From Rhodopila globiformis (GTDB lineage: Bacteria > Pseudomonadota > Alphaproteobacteria > Acetobacterales > Acetobacteraceae), in the NCBI RefSeq assembly GCF_002937115.1, contig NZ_NHRY01000059.1, positions 1 to 32,584 of the forward strand: DNA of 32,584 bases, in the 5' to 3' direction. Each line of letters starts with the position of its first letter. Positions within the stretch are counted from its first letter, which is position 1. Below the pieces are notes generated by a model. The model was not told the DNA's origin and searched no databases. It saw only the letters and a list, made by a program, of their open reading frames with translations. A program made the translations under genes and the position numbers. Shown here one piece after another: positions 17,067-25,162 of the stretch.

Positions 17067-17804
17067 ATGTCGGACGTTCAACCCGTGCTTCTGCTGACCG
17101 GTGCCAGCCGCGGCATTGGCCACGCCACCGTCAAGCGCTTTGGCGGCGCGGGCTGGCGCGTGCTGTCCATTTCCCGCCAGGCGTTCGACCCGCGCTGCCC
17201 GTGGCCGGGCGGCGAGGCGAACCACATCCAGCTCGACCTGGCGGATGTCGACGTTGTGCGGGAAGCCTTGCCGCGGATCAAGGAAATTACCAACGGGCGG
17301 CTGGACGCGCTGATCAACAATGCGGCCGTGTCGCCCAAGCACAGGGACGGCAGCAAGATCACCAGCCTGGAGATGGCCTATCAGGACTGGCTGCACATTT
17401 TCAACGTCAACTTCTTCTCCGCCGTGCTGTTGGCCCAGGGGTTGAGCGACCTGCTGATCCAGTCGCGCGGCAGCATCGTCAACATGACCTCGATCGTCGG
17501 GTCCCGCGTGCATCCGTTCGCCAGCGCGGCGTATGCCACGTCCAAGGCGGCGCTCGCGGCGCTGACGCGGGAGATGGCGAACGACCTCGGCCGCTACGGC
17601 GTGCGGGTGAATGCCGTCTCGCCGGGCGAGATCGATACGGCGATCCTGTCGCCGGGCACCGAGGAGATCGTGCAGCGGGAAATCCCGATGCGCCGGCTGG
17701 GCAAGCCGAGCGAGGTGGCGGACCTGCTGTACTTCCTGTGCTCGGACCAGGCGCTGTACCTCAGCGGCTCCGAGGTGCACATCGACGGCGGCCAGCGGGT
17801 CTGA
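17067..17804 (+). CDS. SDR-family oxidoreductase (4 of 5)
   Basis: A short-chain dehydrogenase, 245 aa. Motifs: TGASRGIG (11-18), NNAA (84-87), catalytic S142, Y156 and K160 (AYATSK), and SPGEIDTAI. Strand two lacks an acid (VLSISRQAF), which fits NADP use better than SDRs 1 to 3. RBS GAAGGA lies upstream of ATG 17067. The gene is monocistronic and divergent from the VOC gene. Its last codons and its stop form the first copy of a 13-nt triplication. Confidence 0.9.
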   Translation: MSDVQPVLLLTGASRGIGHATVKRFGGAGWRVLSISRQAFDPRCPWPGGEANHIQLDLADVDVVREALPRIKEITNGRLDALINNAAVSPKHRDGSKITSLEMAYQDWLHIFNVNFFSAVLLAQGLSDLLIQSRGSIVNMTSIVGSRVHPFASAAYATSKAALAALTREMANDLGRYGVRVNAVSPGEIDTAILSPGTEEIVQREIPMRRLGKPSEVADLLYFLCSDQALYLSGSEVHIDGGQRV

Positions 17805-17830
17805 GCAGCGGGTCTGAGCAGCGGGTCTGA
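17792..17830 (+). repeat. 13-nt tandem triplication across a stop codon
   Basis: Three head-to-tail units of 13 nt (17792-17804, 17805-17817, 17818-17830). The last two read GCAGCGGGTCTGA and the first differs at its first two bases only. Each unit ends in the TGA that closes the SDR gene. The third unit plus following AACCCG forms a small hairpin (CGGGT / ACCCG). Confidence 0.9.
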
Positions 17831-18118
17831 AACCCGACAGAGCTCGCGCGTTTCCGACCTGGTTTGTCGCAGCCGGGCGTAGGGGTTGCGTCGTCCTGCC
17901 AACACGGATGGGGCGGGGGTGCCGCCGCAATCAGGCTGATACGGACGCTTCACAGCGCAACGGCAATGGTAACGATGCCGAAATGGCCGGCCCGGATGGG
18001 CATGGCGGACACCCTCCGCCTTGCGCCATGCCACGGTTGGCAACGACTTGGGGCAGTGTGCCCCGGCCTGCGGTACCAGCGCCATCCGGACCCGTCCGTG
18101 CCCGTTCACCCTTCTGCA

Positions 18119-18289
18119 ATTTTAACACGGAGAAGACGAAGGACAACGAAGCGCCACCGAGACCGGACCAGGCTGGCCTATTCGGACCTCACCAACCACA
18201 TGATCGGGTTGGGGAATCACGCGAAGAATCCGACTCGTTCACACCCCTTCGTGGCCCTCGGTGATCCTCCGTCGTCCTACCATGAAAAT
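18119..18289. repeat. degenerate inverted repeat, ACGGAGGA type
   Basis: The left arm 18119-18157 (ATTTTAACACGGAGAAGACG...) and the reverse complement of 18251-18289 (ATTTTCATGGTAGGACGACG...) align without gaps over 39 bases, with about two thirds identity. The pattern of repeated ACGGAGGA-like words suggests a decayed copy of an interspersed repeat whose arms were tandem ACGGAGGAC units. Confidence 0.6.
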
Positions 18290-18315
18290 ACGCTTCGGGA
18301 CGCTTGTTCGCGAGC

Positions 18316-18393
18316 GTCATGGCCCGGCTTGTCCGGGCCACCTATTCAAGCACTTATGCCGCGACGGGTGGCCCGGACAAGCCGGGCCATGAC
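18316..18393. repeat. type-2 palindrome, second copy
   Basis: Same unit as 10707-10784. The arms 18316-18342 and 18367-18393 are perfect inverted copies; the loop differs at a few bases. It lies in a gene-free region, far from any stop codon, so a terminator role is not obvious for this copy. Confidence 0.9.
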
Positions 18394-18918
18394 GGGGTGG
18401 CACCGATCTCGCCCATTTTCGGCCATTGCGGTGCCGGCGCGCCGGCTGGCTAACTCCGTGTTGAAAATCGGTCGCCAATCCAGGCTCCACCGCCACCCCA
18501 GCCCACCTGCGACGCCGCCGATTCCTCCGCTGCTCGCCGGGAATGTCGCCCAACTGATCGGTGACTCAATGTCTTTCGGCCTGCCGCGAGCCGCAAGGGC
18601 TGGAGCAAAGGGGCTCCGACTCTCCGGCGGTGGGCACACCAGGCGACGCTGGCGCCGACTGGTACGCACGCAGGATTACAGCAAACCGCGGGTCGGTTGA
18701 GACGCACAGGCGGCCCATCTTCACCGTCGCTGATATCGGCAGAAGGCGTACACGGCGGCCCGGAGCCTGTGCCCGGGCTCGCCCCGGGTCGTCGCGATGA
18801 CGAAAGAGCAGTCGCGCCGCCTGCCATCCTCCCTCTCCCCCGGCCTTGCACCCGGGCCGTCGCGCCGCAACATAACCTCGGCCAACCGCGTCCGCGGGCG
18901 CAGAACGAGAGGAAACCT

Positions 18919-21252
18919 ATGCCAGATGGATCGACCATCGGCCGCTATGGCAGCGGCCGCGAGGTGCGGCGTATCGAGGATGCGGGCCTGCTGGCCGGCG
19001 CCGGCCGGTTCACCGATGATTTTACCCTGCCAGGGCAAACCCACCTGTCCTTTCTCCGCTCGCCCGTCGCGCACGCCCGGATCACGTCGATTGACACCGC
19101 GGCGGCACGGGCGATGCCGGGCGTGGTCGCCATCCTGACCGGCGCCGATCTCGTGGCGGCCGGGGTGAAGCCGATTCCGGTGGAGCCGATGTTCCAGCGC
19201 CCGGACGGCTCGCCCGGCGCGATGCCGCTGCGTCACGCGCTGGCGCACGAAACCGTCCGCTTCGTCGGTGAGGCCGTCGTCGCCGTGATCGCCGAAACGG
19301 CGGAGCAGGCGAAGGACGCCGCCGAGGCCGTGATCGTCGAATATGATGAACGGCCTGTCGTGACGGACGTGCAGCAGGCGCTGGCGCCGGACGCGCCGCT
19401 GGTCTGGCCGGCGGCGACCGGCAACATCGCAGCGCAGATGAAGCACGGGGACCCGGCCAAGGCCGATGCCGCGTTTGCCTCGGCCGCGCATGTCGTGTCG
19501 CTCGACCTGGTGAACCAGCGCCTGGTGCCGACGTCGATGGAGCCGCGCGCGGCGCTGGCCAGCGTCGACGCCGATACCGGCCGCCTGACGCTGCGTCTGT
19601 CCAGCCAGATGCCGTCCGGCGCGCGTGACACGCTGTGCGCGGTGCTGGGCCTGCCCGCCGAACAGATCCGCGTGATCGTCGGCGATGTCGGCGGCGGCTT
19701 TGGGATGAAGACCGGACTCTATCCCGAGGACATCGTCGTCGCCGTCGCCGCGCGCCAGACCGGCCGCCCGGTGAAGTGGATTCCCGCCCGGATCGAGGAG
19801 TTCCTGTCCTCCACCCACGGCCGCGACATCGAAAGCCATGCCGAACTGGCGCTGGACGCCAACGGCAAGGTGCTGGCCTATCGCATCCGCACCTTCGCCA
19901 ACGTCGGCGCCTATCCCGGCACCGTCGGCATCATCATCCAGCTGATGATCGGCCCCTGGGTCTCCACCAGCATCTACGACATCCGCACCATCGACTTCGA
20001 CCTGCAGGCGGTGCTGACCAACACGGCGCCGACCGCGGCCTATCGCGGCGCCGGGCGGCCGGAGGCGATCTACCTGATCGAGCGCCTGTTCGACGCCGCG
20101 GCCCGCAAGCTGGCCCTCGATCCGGCGGAAATTCGCCGCCGCAACCTGATCAGGCCCGAGCAGATGCCGTACACCAACGCCATGGGCCAGGAGTACGACT
20201 CCGGCAATTTCCCCTCGATCCTGGCGCAGGGGTTGGCGCTGGCGAAGTGGAGCGAATTTCCGGCGCGCGAGGCGGAGTCCAGGGCAGGTGGCAAGCTGCG
20301 CGGGCGTGGGCTGGCGTCGTTCCTGGAATGGACCGGCGGCAACGTGTTCGAGGAGCGGGTCACCGTCTCGGTGTCCGGGGACGGCGAAATCGAGGTCTAT
20401 GCCTCGACCATGCCAATGGGGCAAGGGATCGCGACGTCCTACGCCCAGCTTGTCGTCGATGTCTTCGGGGTGGAGATCGAGCGGATCCGCATGGTGATGG
20501 GCGACACCGACCGCGGCTCGGGCTTCGGCAGCGCCGGGTCGCGGTCGCTGTTCACCGCCGGCTCCGCGATCAGCCATGCATCGGAGACGGCTGTGGCGAA
20601 TGGCCGCGATCTTGCCGCCGAGGCGCTGGAAGCCTCGGCCGCCGACATCGAGTATGACGCGGGCGTGTTCCGCATCGCCGGCACCGACCGCAGCATCGGC
20701 CTGTTCGAACTGGCGGCGCGGCAGCCGGAGCGGCGGATCCACGTCGATTCGACCAGCAAGGTCGCCGGCCCTAGCTGGCCGAACGGATGCCACGTCGCCG
20801 AGGCCGAGGTCGATCCGGACACCGGCGCGGTGGAAATCGTCAGCTACACTTCGGTGAATGACGTCGGCCGGGTGGTCAACCCGATGATCGTGCGCGGGCA
20901 GCTCGACGGCGGCGCGGTGCAGGGTATCGGCCAGGCGATGGGCGAGCACATGCTGTACGAGCGGGAGTCGGGCCAGGTGATGACCGCCAGCATGATGGAC
21001 TATTTCGTCCCGCGTGCCGACATCATCCGCGGCTTCGTGCACGAGCTGGACCAGTCCATCCCGTGCCGGAACAATCCCCTCGGCGTCAAGGGCGTCGGCG
21101 AGCTGGGCACCATCGGCGCCACGCCGGCGGTGGTGAACGCGGTTGCCGACGCCCTGGCGCGGGCCGGCCACGCGGCGGCCGCGGACCGGATCCAGATGCC
21201 GCTGACGCCGCAGGCGGTCTGGGCCGCGCTGCAGTTGCGTTCCGCCGGATAA
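18919..21252 (+). CDS. molybdenum hydroxylase large subunit (xanthine dehydrogenase/CoxL family), orphan
   Basis: The molybdopterin-binding subunit of the xanthine dehydrogenase/aldehyde oxidase family, 777 aa, usual length for a stand-alone large subunit. GDVGGGFGMKTGLYPED (from 255) and AYRGAGRPEA (near 375) are cofactor-loop motifs; GVKGVGELGTIGA carries the catalytic Glu at about 728. The CO-dehydrogenase loop AYRCSFR is absent, so oxidation of an aldehyde or N-heterocycle is more likely than of CO. The 2Fe-2S small subunit and FAD medium subunit usually encoded beside it are missing here. ATG 18919 follows AGAGGAAA at 5 nt. No signal peptide was seen. Confidence 0.9.
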   Translation: MPDGSTIGRYGSGREVRRIEDAGLLAGAGRFTDDFTLPGQTHLSFLRSPVAHARITSIDTAAARAMPGVVAILTGADLVAAGVKPIPVEPMFQRPDGSPGAMPLRHALAHETVRFVGEAVVAVIAETAEQAKDAAEAVIVEYDERPVVTDVQQALAPDAPLVWPAATGNIAAQMKHGDPAKADAAFASAAHVVSLDLVNQRLVPTSMEPRAALASVDADTGRLTLRLSSQMPSGARDTLCAVLGLPAEQIRVIVGDVGGGFGMKTGLYPEDIVVAVAARQTGRPVKWIPARIEEFLSSTHGRDIESHAELALDANGKVLAYRIRTFANVGAYPGTVGIIIQLMIGPWVSTSIYDIRTIDFDLQAVLTNTAPTAAYRGAGRPEAIYLIERLFDAAARKLALDPAEIRRRNLIRPEQMPYTNAMGQEYDSGNFPSILAQGLALAKWSEFPAREAESRAGGKLRGRGLASFLEWTGGNVFEERVTVSVSGDGEIEVYASTMPMGQGIATSYAQLVVDVFGVEIERIRMVMGDTDRGSGFGSAGSRSLFTAGSAISHASETAVANGRDLAAEALEASAADIEYDAGVFRIAGTDRSIGLFELAARQPERRIHVDSTSKVAGPSWPNGCHVAEAEVDPDTGAVEIVSYTSVNDVGRVVNPMIVRGQLDGGAVQGIGQAMGEHMLYERESGQVMTASMMDYFVPRADIIRGFVHELDQSIPCRNNPLGVKGVGELGTIGATPAVVNAVADALARAGHAAAADRIQMPLTPQAVWAALQLRSAG

Positions 21253-21588
21253 CTATCAGGATGAGGTGACGGCTGGAGGAGGATGTGGCGCCAGGTCCGT
21301 TGGCCAAGCCCCTGACCTTGCGTTTGTTCCCAAGGCGTGCGCGTGCGGCAGGGCTTGTCCGGATCACCCGCCGCGGACGATGGTGTCATATGCAACCGTC
21401 CTTGTCGCGATGCCGGCGGACCGTCATCCCGGTCTGGCGACGCGCCGCCCGGCCCGTTGCCACAGCGCCTGTGGGACCACGCGCCATGGATCAGGAAGAC
21501 GAATTTTCCTCGGCCGGGCGGCGGCATGACTGGAATCGACTGCGCCGGCGCCTCGCCAGACAAAGAAAATCTGTTTATTCTACGGAAG

Positions 21589-21616
21589 TTTACGCGCCCG
21601 CGGCTTTGACTATAAG
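21589..21616 (+). promoter_or_regulatory. possible promoter of the metY-like operon
   Basis: TTTACG (21589-21594) and TATAAG (21611-21616) are spaced 16 bases apart and lie about 35 bases before the start codon. The rest of the 397-base gap 21253-21649 shows no gene and no recognisable SAM-II riboswitch, which would be the usual control for this family in alphaproteobacteria. Confidence 0.4.
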
Positions 21617-21649
21617 GGCGGCGGAATCCGACCCGAGGAGGCAGACGCC

Positions 21650-22942
21650 GTGACCAGCAGACACCCCGAAACCCTCGCCCTGCATGCCGGCTGGCGCCGC
21701 GACAGCGCCACCACGTCCGTTGCGGTGCCGATCTACCAGACCTCGTCGTACCAGTTCGACAGCACCGAGCATGCGGCGAACCTGTTCGGGCTGAAGGAAC
21801 TCGGCAACATCTACACCCGCATCATGAACCCGACCACCGACGTGCTGGAAAAGCGCCTGGCGGCGGTCGAGGGCGGGGTGGCGGCACTGGCGCTCAGTTC
21901 CGGCCAGGCGGCGTCGGCATTCTCGGTGCAGAACCTGGCGCGCGCCGGCGACAACGTCGTCAGCTCGACAGACCTGTACGGCGGCACCTGGAACCTGTTC
22001 GCCAACACGCTGAAGGACCAGGGGATCGAGGTCCGATTCGTCGATCCGCAGGACCCCGAGGCGTTCGCCCGCGCCACCGACGACCGCACTCGCGCCTACT
22101 ATGCCGAAACGCTGCCGAACCCGAAGCTGATCCCGTTCCCGATCGCCGAGGTCGCCGCCATCGGCCGCCGCTTCGGCATCCCGCTGATCATGGACAACAC
22201 CGCGGCGCCGCTGCTGGTGCGGCCGTTCGAGCACGGCGCGGCGGTGGTGATGTATTCCACCACCAAGTACATCGGCGGCCACGGCACCTCCATCGGCGGC
22301 GTGGTGATTGACGGCGGCAATTTCGACTGGGAGGCGCATCCGCAGCGTCAGCCGGCTCTGAACACGCCCGATCCGTCCTATCACGGTGCGGTGTGGTCGC
22401 AGGCGGTGAAGCCGCTGGGGCCGATTGCGTATATCCTGAAGATGCGGGTGACGCTGCTGCGCGACCTGGGCGCGGCGATGTCGCCGTTCAACGCCTTCCT
22501 GTTCCTGCAAGGGCTGGAGACGCTGCCGCTGCGCATGCGCGAGCACAGCCGCAACGCCTCGGCGGTGGCGAATTTCCTGGCCAACCGCAAGGACGTCACC
22601 CGGGTGATCCATCCCGAGCATCACACCGGCCTCGGCGCCGAGCGATCCGCGAAGTACCTGCCGCACGGCCAGGGCGGCCTGGTCGGCTTCGAACTGGCCG
22701 GCGGGGCCGAGGCCGGGCGGACATTCATCGACGCGCTGAAGCTGTTCTACCACGTCGCCAACATCGGTGACGCGCGCAGTCTGGCGATCCATCCGGCCAG
22801 CACCACGCACTCGCAGTTGACGGACTCCGAGCAGATCGCCACCGGCGTCACCCCCGGCTACGTGCGGCTGTCGATCGGGCTGGAGCACATCGACGACATC
22901 CTGAGCGACCTGGCGCAGGCGCTGGACGCGGCGAAGGCATGA
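21650..22942 (+). CDS. Cys/Met-metabolism PLP enzyme, O-acetylhomoserine sulfhydrylase-like
   Basis: A 430-aa PLP enzyme of the Cys/Met metabolism family, likely O-acetylhomoserine aminocarboxypropyltransferase (MetY) or a close gamma-synthase. PIYQTSSYQFDSTEHAANLF and YTRIMNPTTDVLEKRLAAVEGG are the family's substrate and phosphate-binding regions; the PLP lysine is K206 in MYSTTKYIGGHG. LAIHPASTTHSQLTDSEQ is the C-terminal signature. The GTG start 21650 lies 8 nt after GAGGAGG. The reaction would join O-acetylhomoserine with sulfide to make homocysteine. Its stop overlaps the next ATG (ATGA), coupling it to an SDR, an unusual partner for a methionine gene. Confidence 0.88.
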   Translation: MTSRHPETLALHAGWRRDSATTSVAVPIYQTSSYQFDSTEHAANLFGLKELGNIYTRIMNPTTDVLEKRLAAVEGGVAALALSSGQAASAFSVQNLARAGDNVVSSTDLYGGTWNLFANTLKDQGIEVRFVDPQDPEAFARATDDRTRAYYAETLPNPKLIPFPIAEVAAIGRRFGIPLIMDNTAAPLLVRPFEHGAAVVMYSTTKYIGGHGTSIGGVVIDGGNFDWEAHPQRQPALNTPDPSYHGAVWSQAVKPLGPIAYILKMRVTLLRDLGAAMSPFNAFLFLQGLETLPLRMREHSRNASAVANFLANRKDVTRVIHPEHHTGLGAERSAKYLPHGQGGLVGFELAGGAEAGRTFIDALKLFYHVANIGDARSLAIHPASTTHSQLTDSEQIATGVTPGYVRLSIGLEHIDDILSDLAQALDAAKA

Positions 22943-23643
22943 CGGTCCGCGTCGCTCTGGTTACGGGTGGCGCGAAGGGCATCGGCGCCGCCATTGCCGC
23001 GCGGCTGTCGCAGGACGGCTGGCGCGTGGTGGTGGCGGACCGCTATGCCGCTGGTGCCGCGCCGGCGGGCGGGCGGTATGTCGCGTGCGATGTTGGCGAC
23101 GAGGCGGCGGTTGCGGCGCTGGTGCGCTCGGTGGAGGCGGCGGAGCAGCGGCTGGACGCGCTGGTCTGCAACGCCGGCTTCATGATCCGCAAGCCGATAG
23201 CCGATTTGTCGCTGGCCGAGTGGACGTCGGTGCTGACGACCAACCTGACCAGCACCTTCCTGCTGGTGCGCGGGTTCGAGACGCTGCTGCGGGCGGCCAA
23301 GGGGGCGGTGGTGACCATCGCCTCGACCCGGGCGCGGATGTCGGAGCCGGATACGGAGTCGTATTCGGCGTCGAAGGGCGGGCTGGTGGCGCTGACGCAT
23401 GCGCTGGCGATCAGCCTGGGGCCGGAGGTGCGGGTCAACTGCATCAGCCCCGGCTGGATCCTGACCAAGGGACCGGAGCCGACGGCCGAGGACCATGCGT
23501 TCCATCCGGCGGGCCGGGTGGGGAAGCCGGGCGATATCGCCGCCCTGGTCGCATTCCTGGCAGGTCCGGAGAACGGGTTCATTACCGGGACGGAGTTCGT
23601 GGTGGATGGCGGGGTAACCCGGAAGATGATCTATCCGGAGTAG
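22939..23643 (+). CDS. SDR-family oxidoreductase (5 of 5)
   Basis: A short-chain dehydrogenase of 234 aa, at the short end of the family. TGGAKGIG (9-16), D34 in VVVADRY, CNAG (77-80) in place of NNAG, catalytic S129, Y142 and K146 (SYSASK), and SPGWILTKG are visible. The substrate-loop region is shortened (EPTAEDHAFHPAGR). Its ATG overlaps the stop of the PLP enzyme, so both are made from one message. Possibly it prepares or recycles a substrate of that enzyme; this is inference only. Confidence 0.9.
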   Translation: MTVRVALVTGGAKGIGAAIAARLSQDGWRVVVADRYAAGAAPAGGRYVACDVGDEAAVAALVRSVEAAEQRLDALVCNAGFMIRKPIADLSLAEWTSVLTTNLTSTFLLVRGFETLLRAAKGAVVTIASTRARMSEPDTESYSASKGGLVALTHALAISLGPEVRVNCISPGWILTKGPEPTAEDHAFHPAGRVGKPGDIAALVAFLAGPENGFITGTEFVVDGGVTRKMIYPE

Positions 23644-23689
23644 GGCAAGGCGGTTGCCTATCCGGTAGGGCAAGACTGTTGCGTTACCA

Positions 23690-24143
23690 TCATGGCCGGG
23701 CGTGTCCCGGCCATCCACCCCCACCGTCGAAGCGCAGATGGCCGGGACACACCCTACCGCATGCACAGATCTCGGAAACGATGCCCCACCTGCGGCGAGC
23801 GAGGCCATGATAAGGCAATTATCCGCCCGCCTGGACGACGCGTTGTCCCCCGAGATCTTGGCGTCTTGGCGTTGAACAGGAACCGTGCAGCCGCACCGGG
23901 CGGTGATGGCTGCGCCACGCCGATGGTCCGCGCGGTGGAGAGCGTCGATAAAACGCCAAGACGCCAAGACGCCAAGTTCATGGCCGCCAACCCGCTGCCT
24001 GCCGCAACCAAGGGCATGACAGGCGGCCGCACGCGTCCAGGCCATGACGGCAAGCGCCTGGTCCCAACCGTCAGGCAAGCATCTGGTTTTGCGGTCGTTG
24101 TCGAGATGTGTGCATCCGATAGGGATTACGCCCGGCCATGACG
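23690..24143. repeat. composite nested palindromic repeat (type 1 enclosing a GCCAAGAC element)
   Basis: Type-1 repeat 23690-23780 (TCATGGCCGGGCGTGTCC to ATCTCGGAAACG) is nearly identical to 10591-10684. A reverse type-1 end lies at about 24080-24143 (finishing ACGCCCGGCCATGACGG). Between them CTTGGCGTCTTGGCGTT (23857-23873) pairs with three GCCAAGAC-like units (23950-23976). The layout, type-1 ends around a different palindrome, repeats that of 10591-10895. No gene was found in it. Confidence 0.8.
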
Positions 24144-24545
24144 GAGAGACAACGGACCTGGCAGCCGAAGCTCTCCCCGCGCCCGCCTTTCTGATAGCCA
24201 TGGGGACAGGTCCAGCCATGGCGACATGGCAATGACCCAGCTCTGCCTGCCCTCGCCCCTTCTCCTGATCCGCCCCGGAGGAACGACCGTGTCCCTCCTA
24301 CCCGTCGAGTCCTTCCCGATGCTGCATGGAAATGGCTGCATTACGGACTAACCACGGCCGTGTCGGAAAACTTTACAACATCAGCGGCACCAGGCACGAC
24401 GACAATCGTTATTATATTCATGCAAAATATTTTTTCGAAACGGCATGGATTGTGCATTCCCGACGTTGCCTCGGTCCACCCGCGTTGCTGCGGATCATGG
24501 ACCAGAGACTGAAGTTGAACTGAGAAAGAAACGGACCAGACATCG
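24144..24545. other. gene-free leader, AT-rich in its second half
   Basis: From about 24340 the base composition drops sharply in GC (for example TTATTATATTCATGCAAAAT), unlike the rest of the window. A 65-codon open frame at 24326-24523 lacks a ribosome site and is not called. The AT-rich part is likely the promoter region of the following exported-protein gene and may be imported DNA. Confidence 0.5.
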
Positions 24546-24926
24546 ATGGCATGCTTGAAGAAGACCTTGGCTACCCTCGCCGCTGCGGTGGCAATCTGTG
24601 CCCTCGGCCCGGTGGAGGCCTTGGCCGCCGAAATCGACATCATCGAGTCCGCGATACCCGGGGCGGACCCGACGGTCGTGCTGTCGGGCTTCATTCAGAA
24701 CCCTGACGTTATCATGGGGTCTGTTGCCGGCCAGCCTGAAGCAGTCTATATCGGCAACGTAACCGCTGGGCAATTCGCTAGCACGAACACCTCATTACCT
24801 TCTCTGGTGATGGTCCTTGCCGATCCCGGCTCGCCCGTCACCTTAATCTTACTGTGTCAAAAACTGAAAGATAGTCAATGTTATCAATGGGTTATGGGAG
24901 CTCTAGTTTGCGAGAAAACGTCGTAA
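24546..24926 (+). CDS. small exported protein, probably truncated; unknown function
   Basis: A 126-aa product with a clear Sec signal peptide: basic MACLKKT, hydrophobic core LATLAAAVAICALG and a cleavage site after ALA-A (about residue 28). The mature part starts EIDIIESAIPGADPTVVLSG and is acidic and beta-rich up to VMVLADPGSPVTL. From about residue 102 the sequence changes in character (LLCQKLKDSQCYQWVMGALV) and is encoded inside a MITE-like inverted repeat. The original C-terminus has therefore probably been lost. The family was not recognised. The ribosome site is weak, so ATG 24546 is the likeliest but not a certain start. Confidence 0.6.
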   Translation: MACLKKTLATLAAAVAICALGPVEALAAEIDIIESAIPGADPTVVLSGFIQNPDVIMGSVAGQPEAVYIGNVTAGQFASTNTSLPSLVMVLADPGSPVTLILLCQKLKDSQCYQWVMGALVCEKTS

Positions 24927-24965
24927 TTTCAATGTGTTAGGCGGAAACTGACACAGTCGAATTAA
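24844..24965. mobile_element. MITE-like element ending the exported-protein gene
   Basis: ACTGTGTCA (24851-24859) and TGACACAGT (24949-24957) are perfect inverted ends. With flanks (TTAAT on both sides) the match extends to 17 bases with 3 mismatches. The 107-base core encodes no transposase and is AT-rich. ACTGTGTCAAAA-type ends resemble those of IS256-family elements, which makes a non-autonomous derivative possible. Confidence 0.5.
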
Positions 24966-25066
24966 CAGGCTGCGGAAAAAGGCAGATTTAGCAACGCTGG
25001 TAGCGTACGTGAATTGACCCAAACCGCTACATATTGTGGTCCATAAGGTTTTTCCGCAGCCTGCTA
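24963..25066. mobile_element. MITE-like element with 18-bp inverted ends
   Basis: CAGGCTGCGGAAAAA (24966-24980) and TTTTTCCGCAGCCTG (25049-25063) are perfect inverted repeats, extended to 18 bases with one mismatch at each outer side (TTAACAG / CTGCTAA). The 68-base interior contains a nested inverted repeat (GTAGCG / CGCTAC) and no coding capacity. It abuts the preceding element directly, sharing TTAA. Confidence 0.65.
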
Positions 25067-25162
25067 AGCCACTAAGTCCTGCGCACCATTTCGGCTGTCA
25101 TCGCGTTTGGAATAATCAATGCGATGCCAGACATAACGATTCAATAACATTATTGCAAACCT

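Larger units (their letters stand above)
17831..18918. other. 1.1-kb gene-free region with repeats
   Basis: No convincing gene was found here. Open frames in this stretch are arginine/proline-rich, lack ribosome sites and run through palindromes. The region holds a degenerate inverted repeat (18119-18289), a type-2 palindrome (18316-18393) and, near 18766-18801, a GC hairpin (GCCCGGGC ... GCCCCGGG) before a GATGACG tail typical of interspersed repeats. The last 100 bases should carry the promoter of the next gene. Confidence 0.65.

Noticed and set aside
17864-18700. 278-codon plus-strand frame in the repeat-rich gap
   Set aside because: It runs through a decayed inverted repeat and a type-2 palindrome, with random Arg/Pro/Ser composition.
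18721-21171. 816-codon minus-strand frame opposite the molybdenum hydroxylase
   Set aside because: Same antisense effect of GC-rich codon use; no domain is visible and no ribosome site precedes its start.
18919-21252. Assignment as CO dehydrogenase large subunit (coxL)
   Set aside because: The active-site loop reads AYRGAGR and lacks the AYRCSFR motif of true CO dehydrogenases.
21253-21649. SAM-responsive riboswitch before the metY-like gene
   Set aside because: No SAM-II core was recognised by eye; a covariance-model search would settle this.
24326-24523. 65-codon frame in the AT-rich leader before the exported-protein gene
   Set aside because: No ribosome site, and composition is more like a promoter region than a gene.
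24966-25063. Inverted repeat read as a transcription terminator of the exported-protein gene
   Set aside because: The arms are 68 bases apart and the T run precedes the second stem half, which fits terminal repeats of a small element better.
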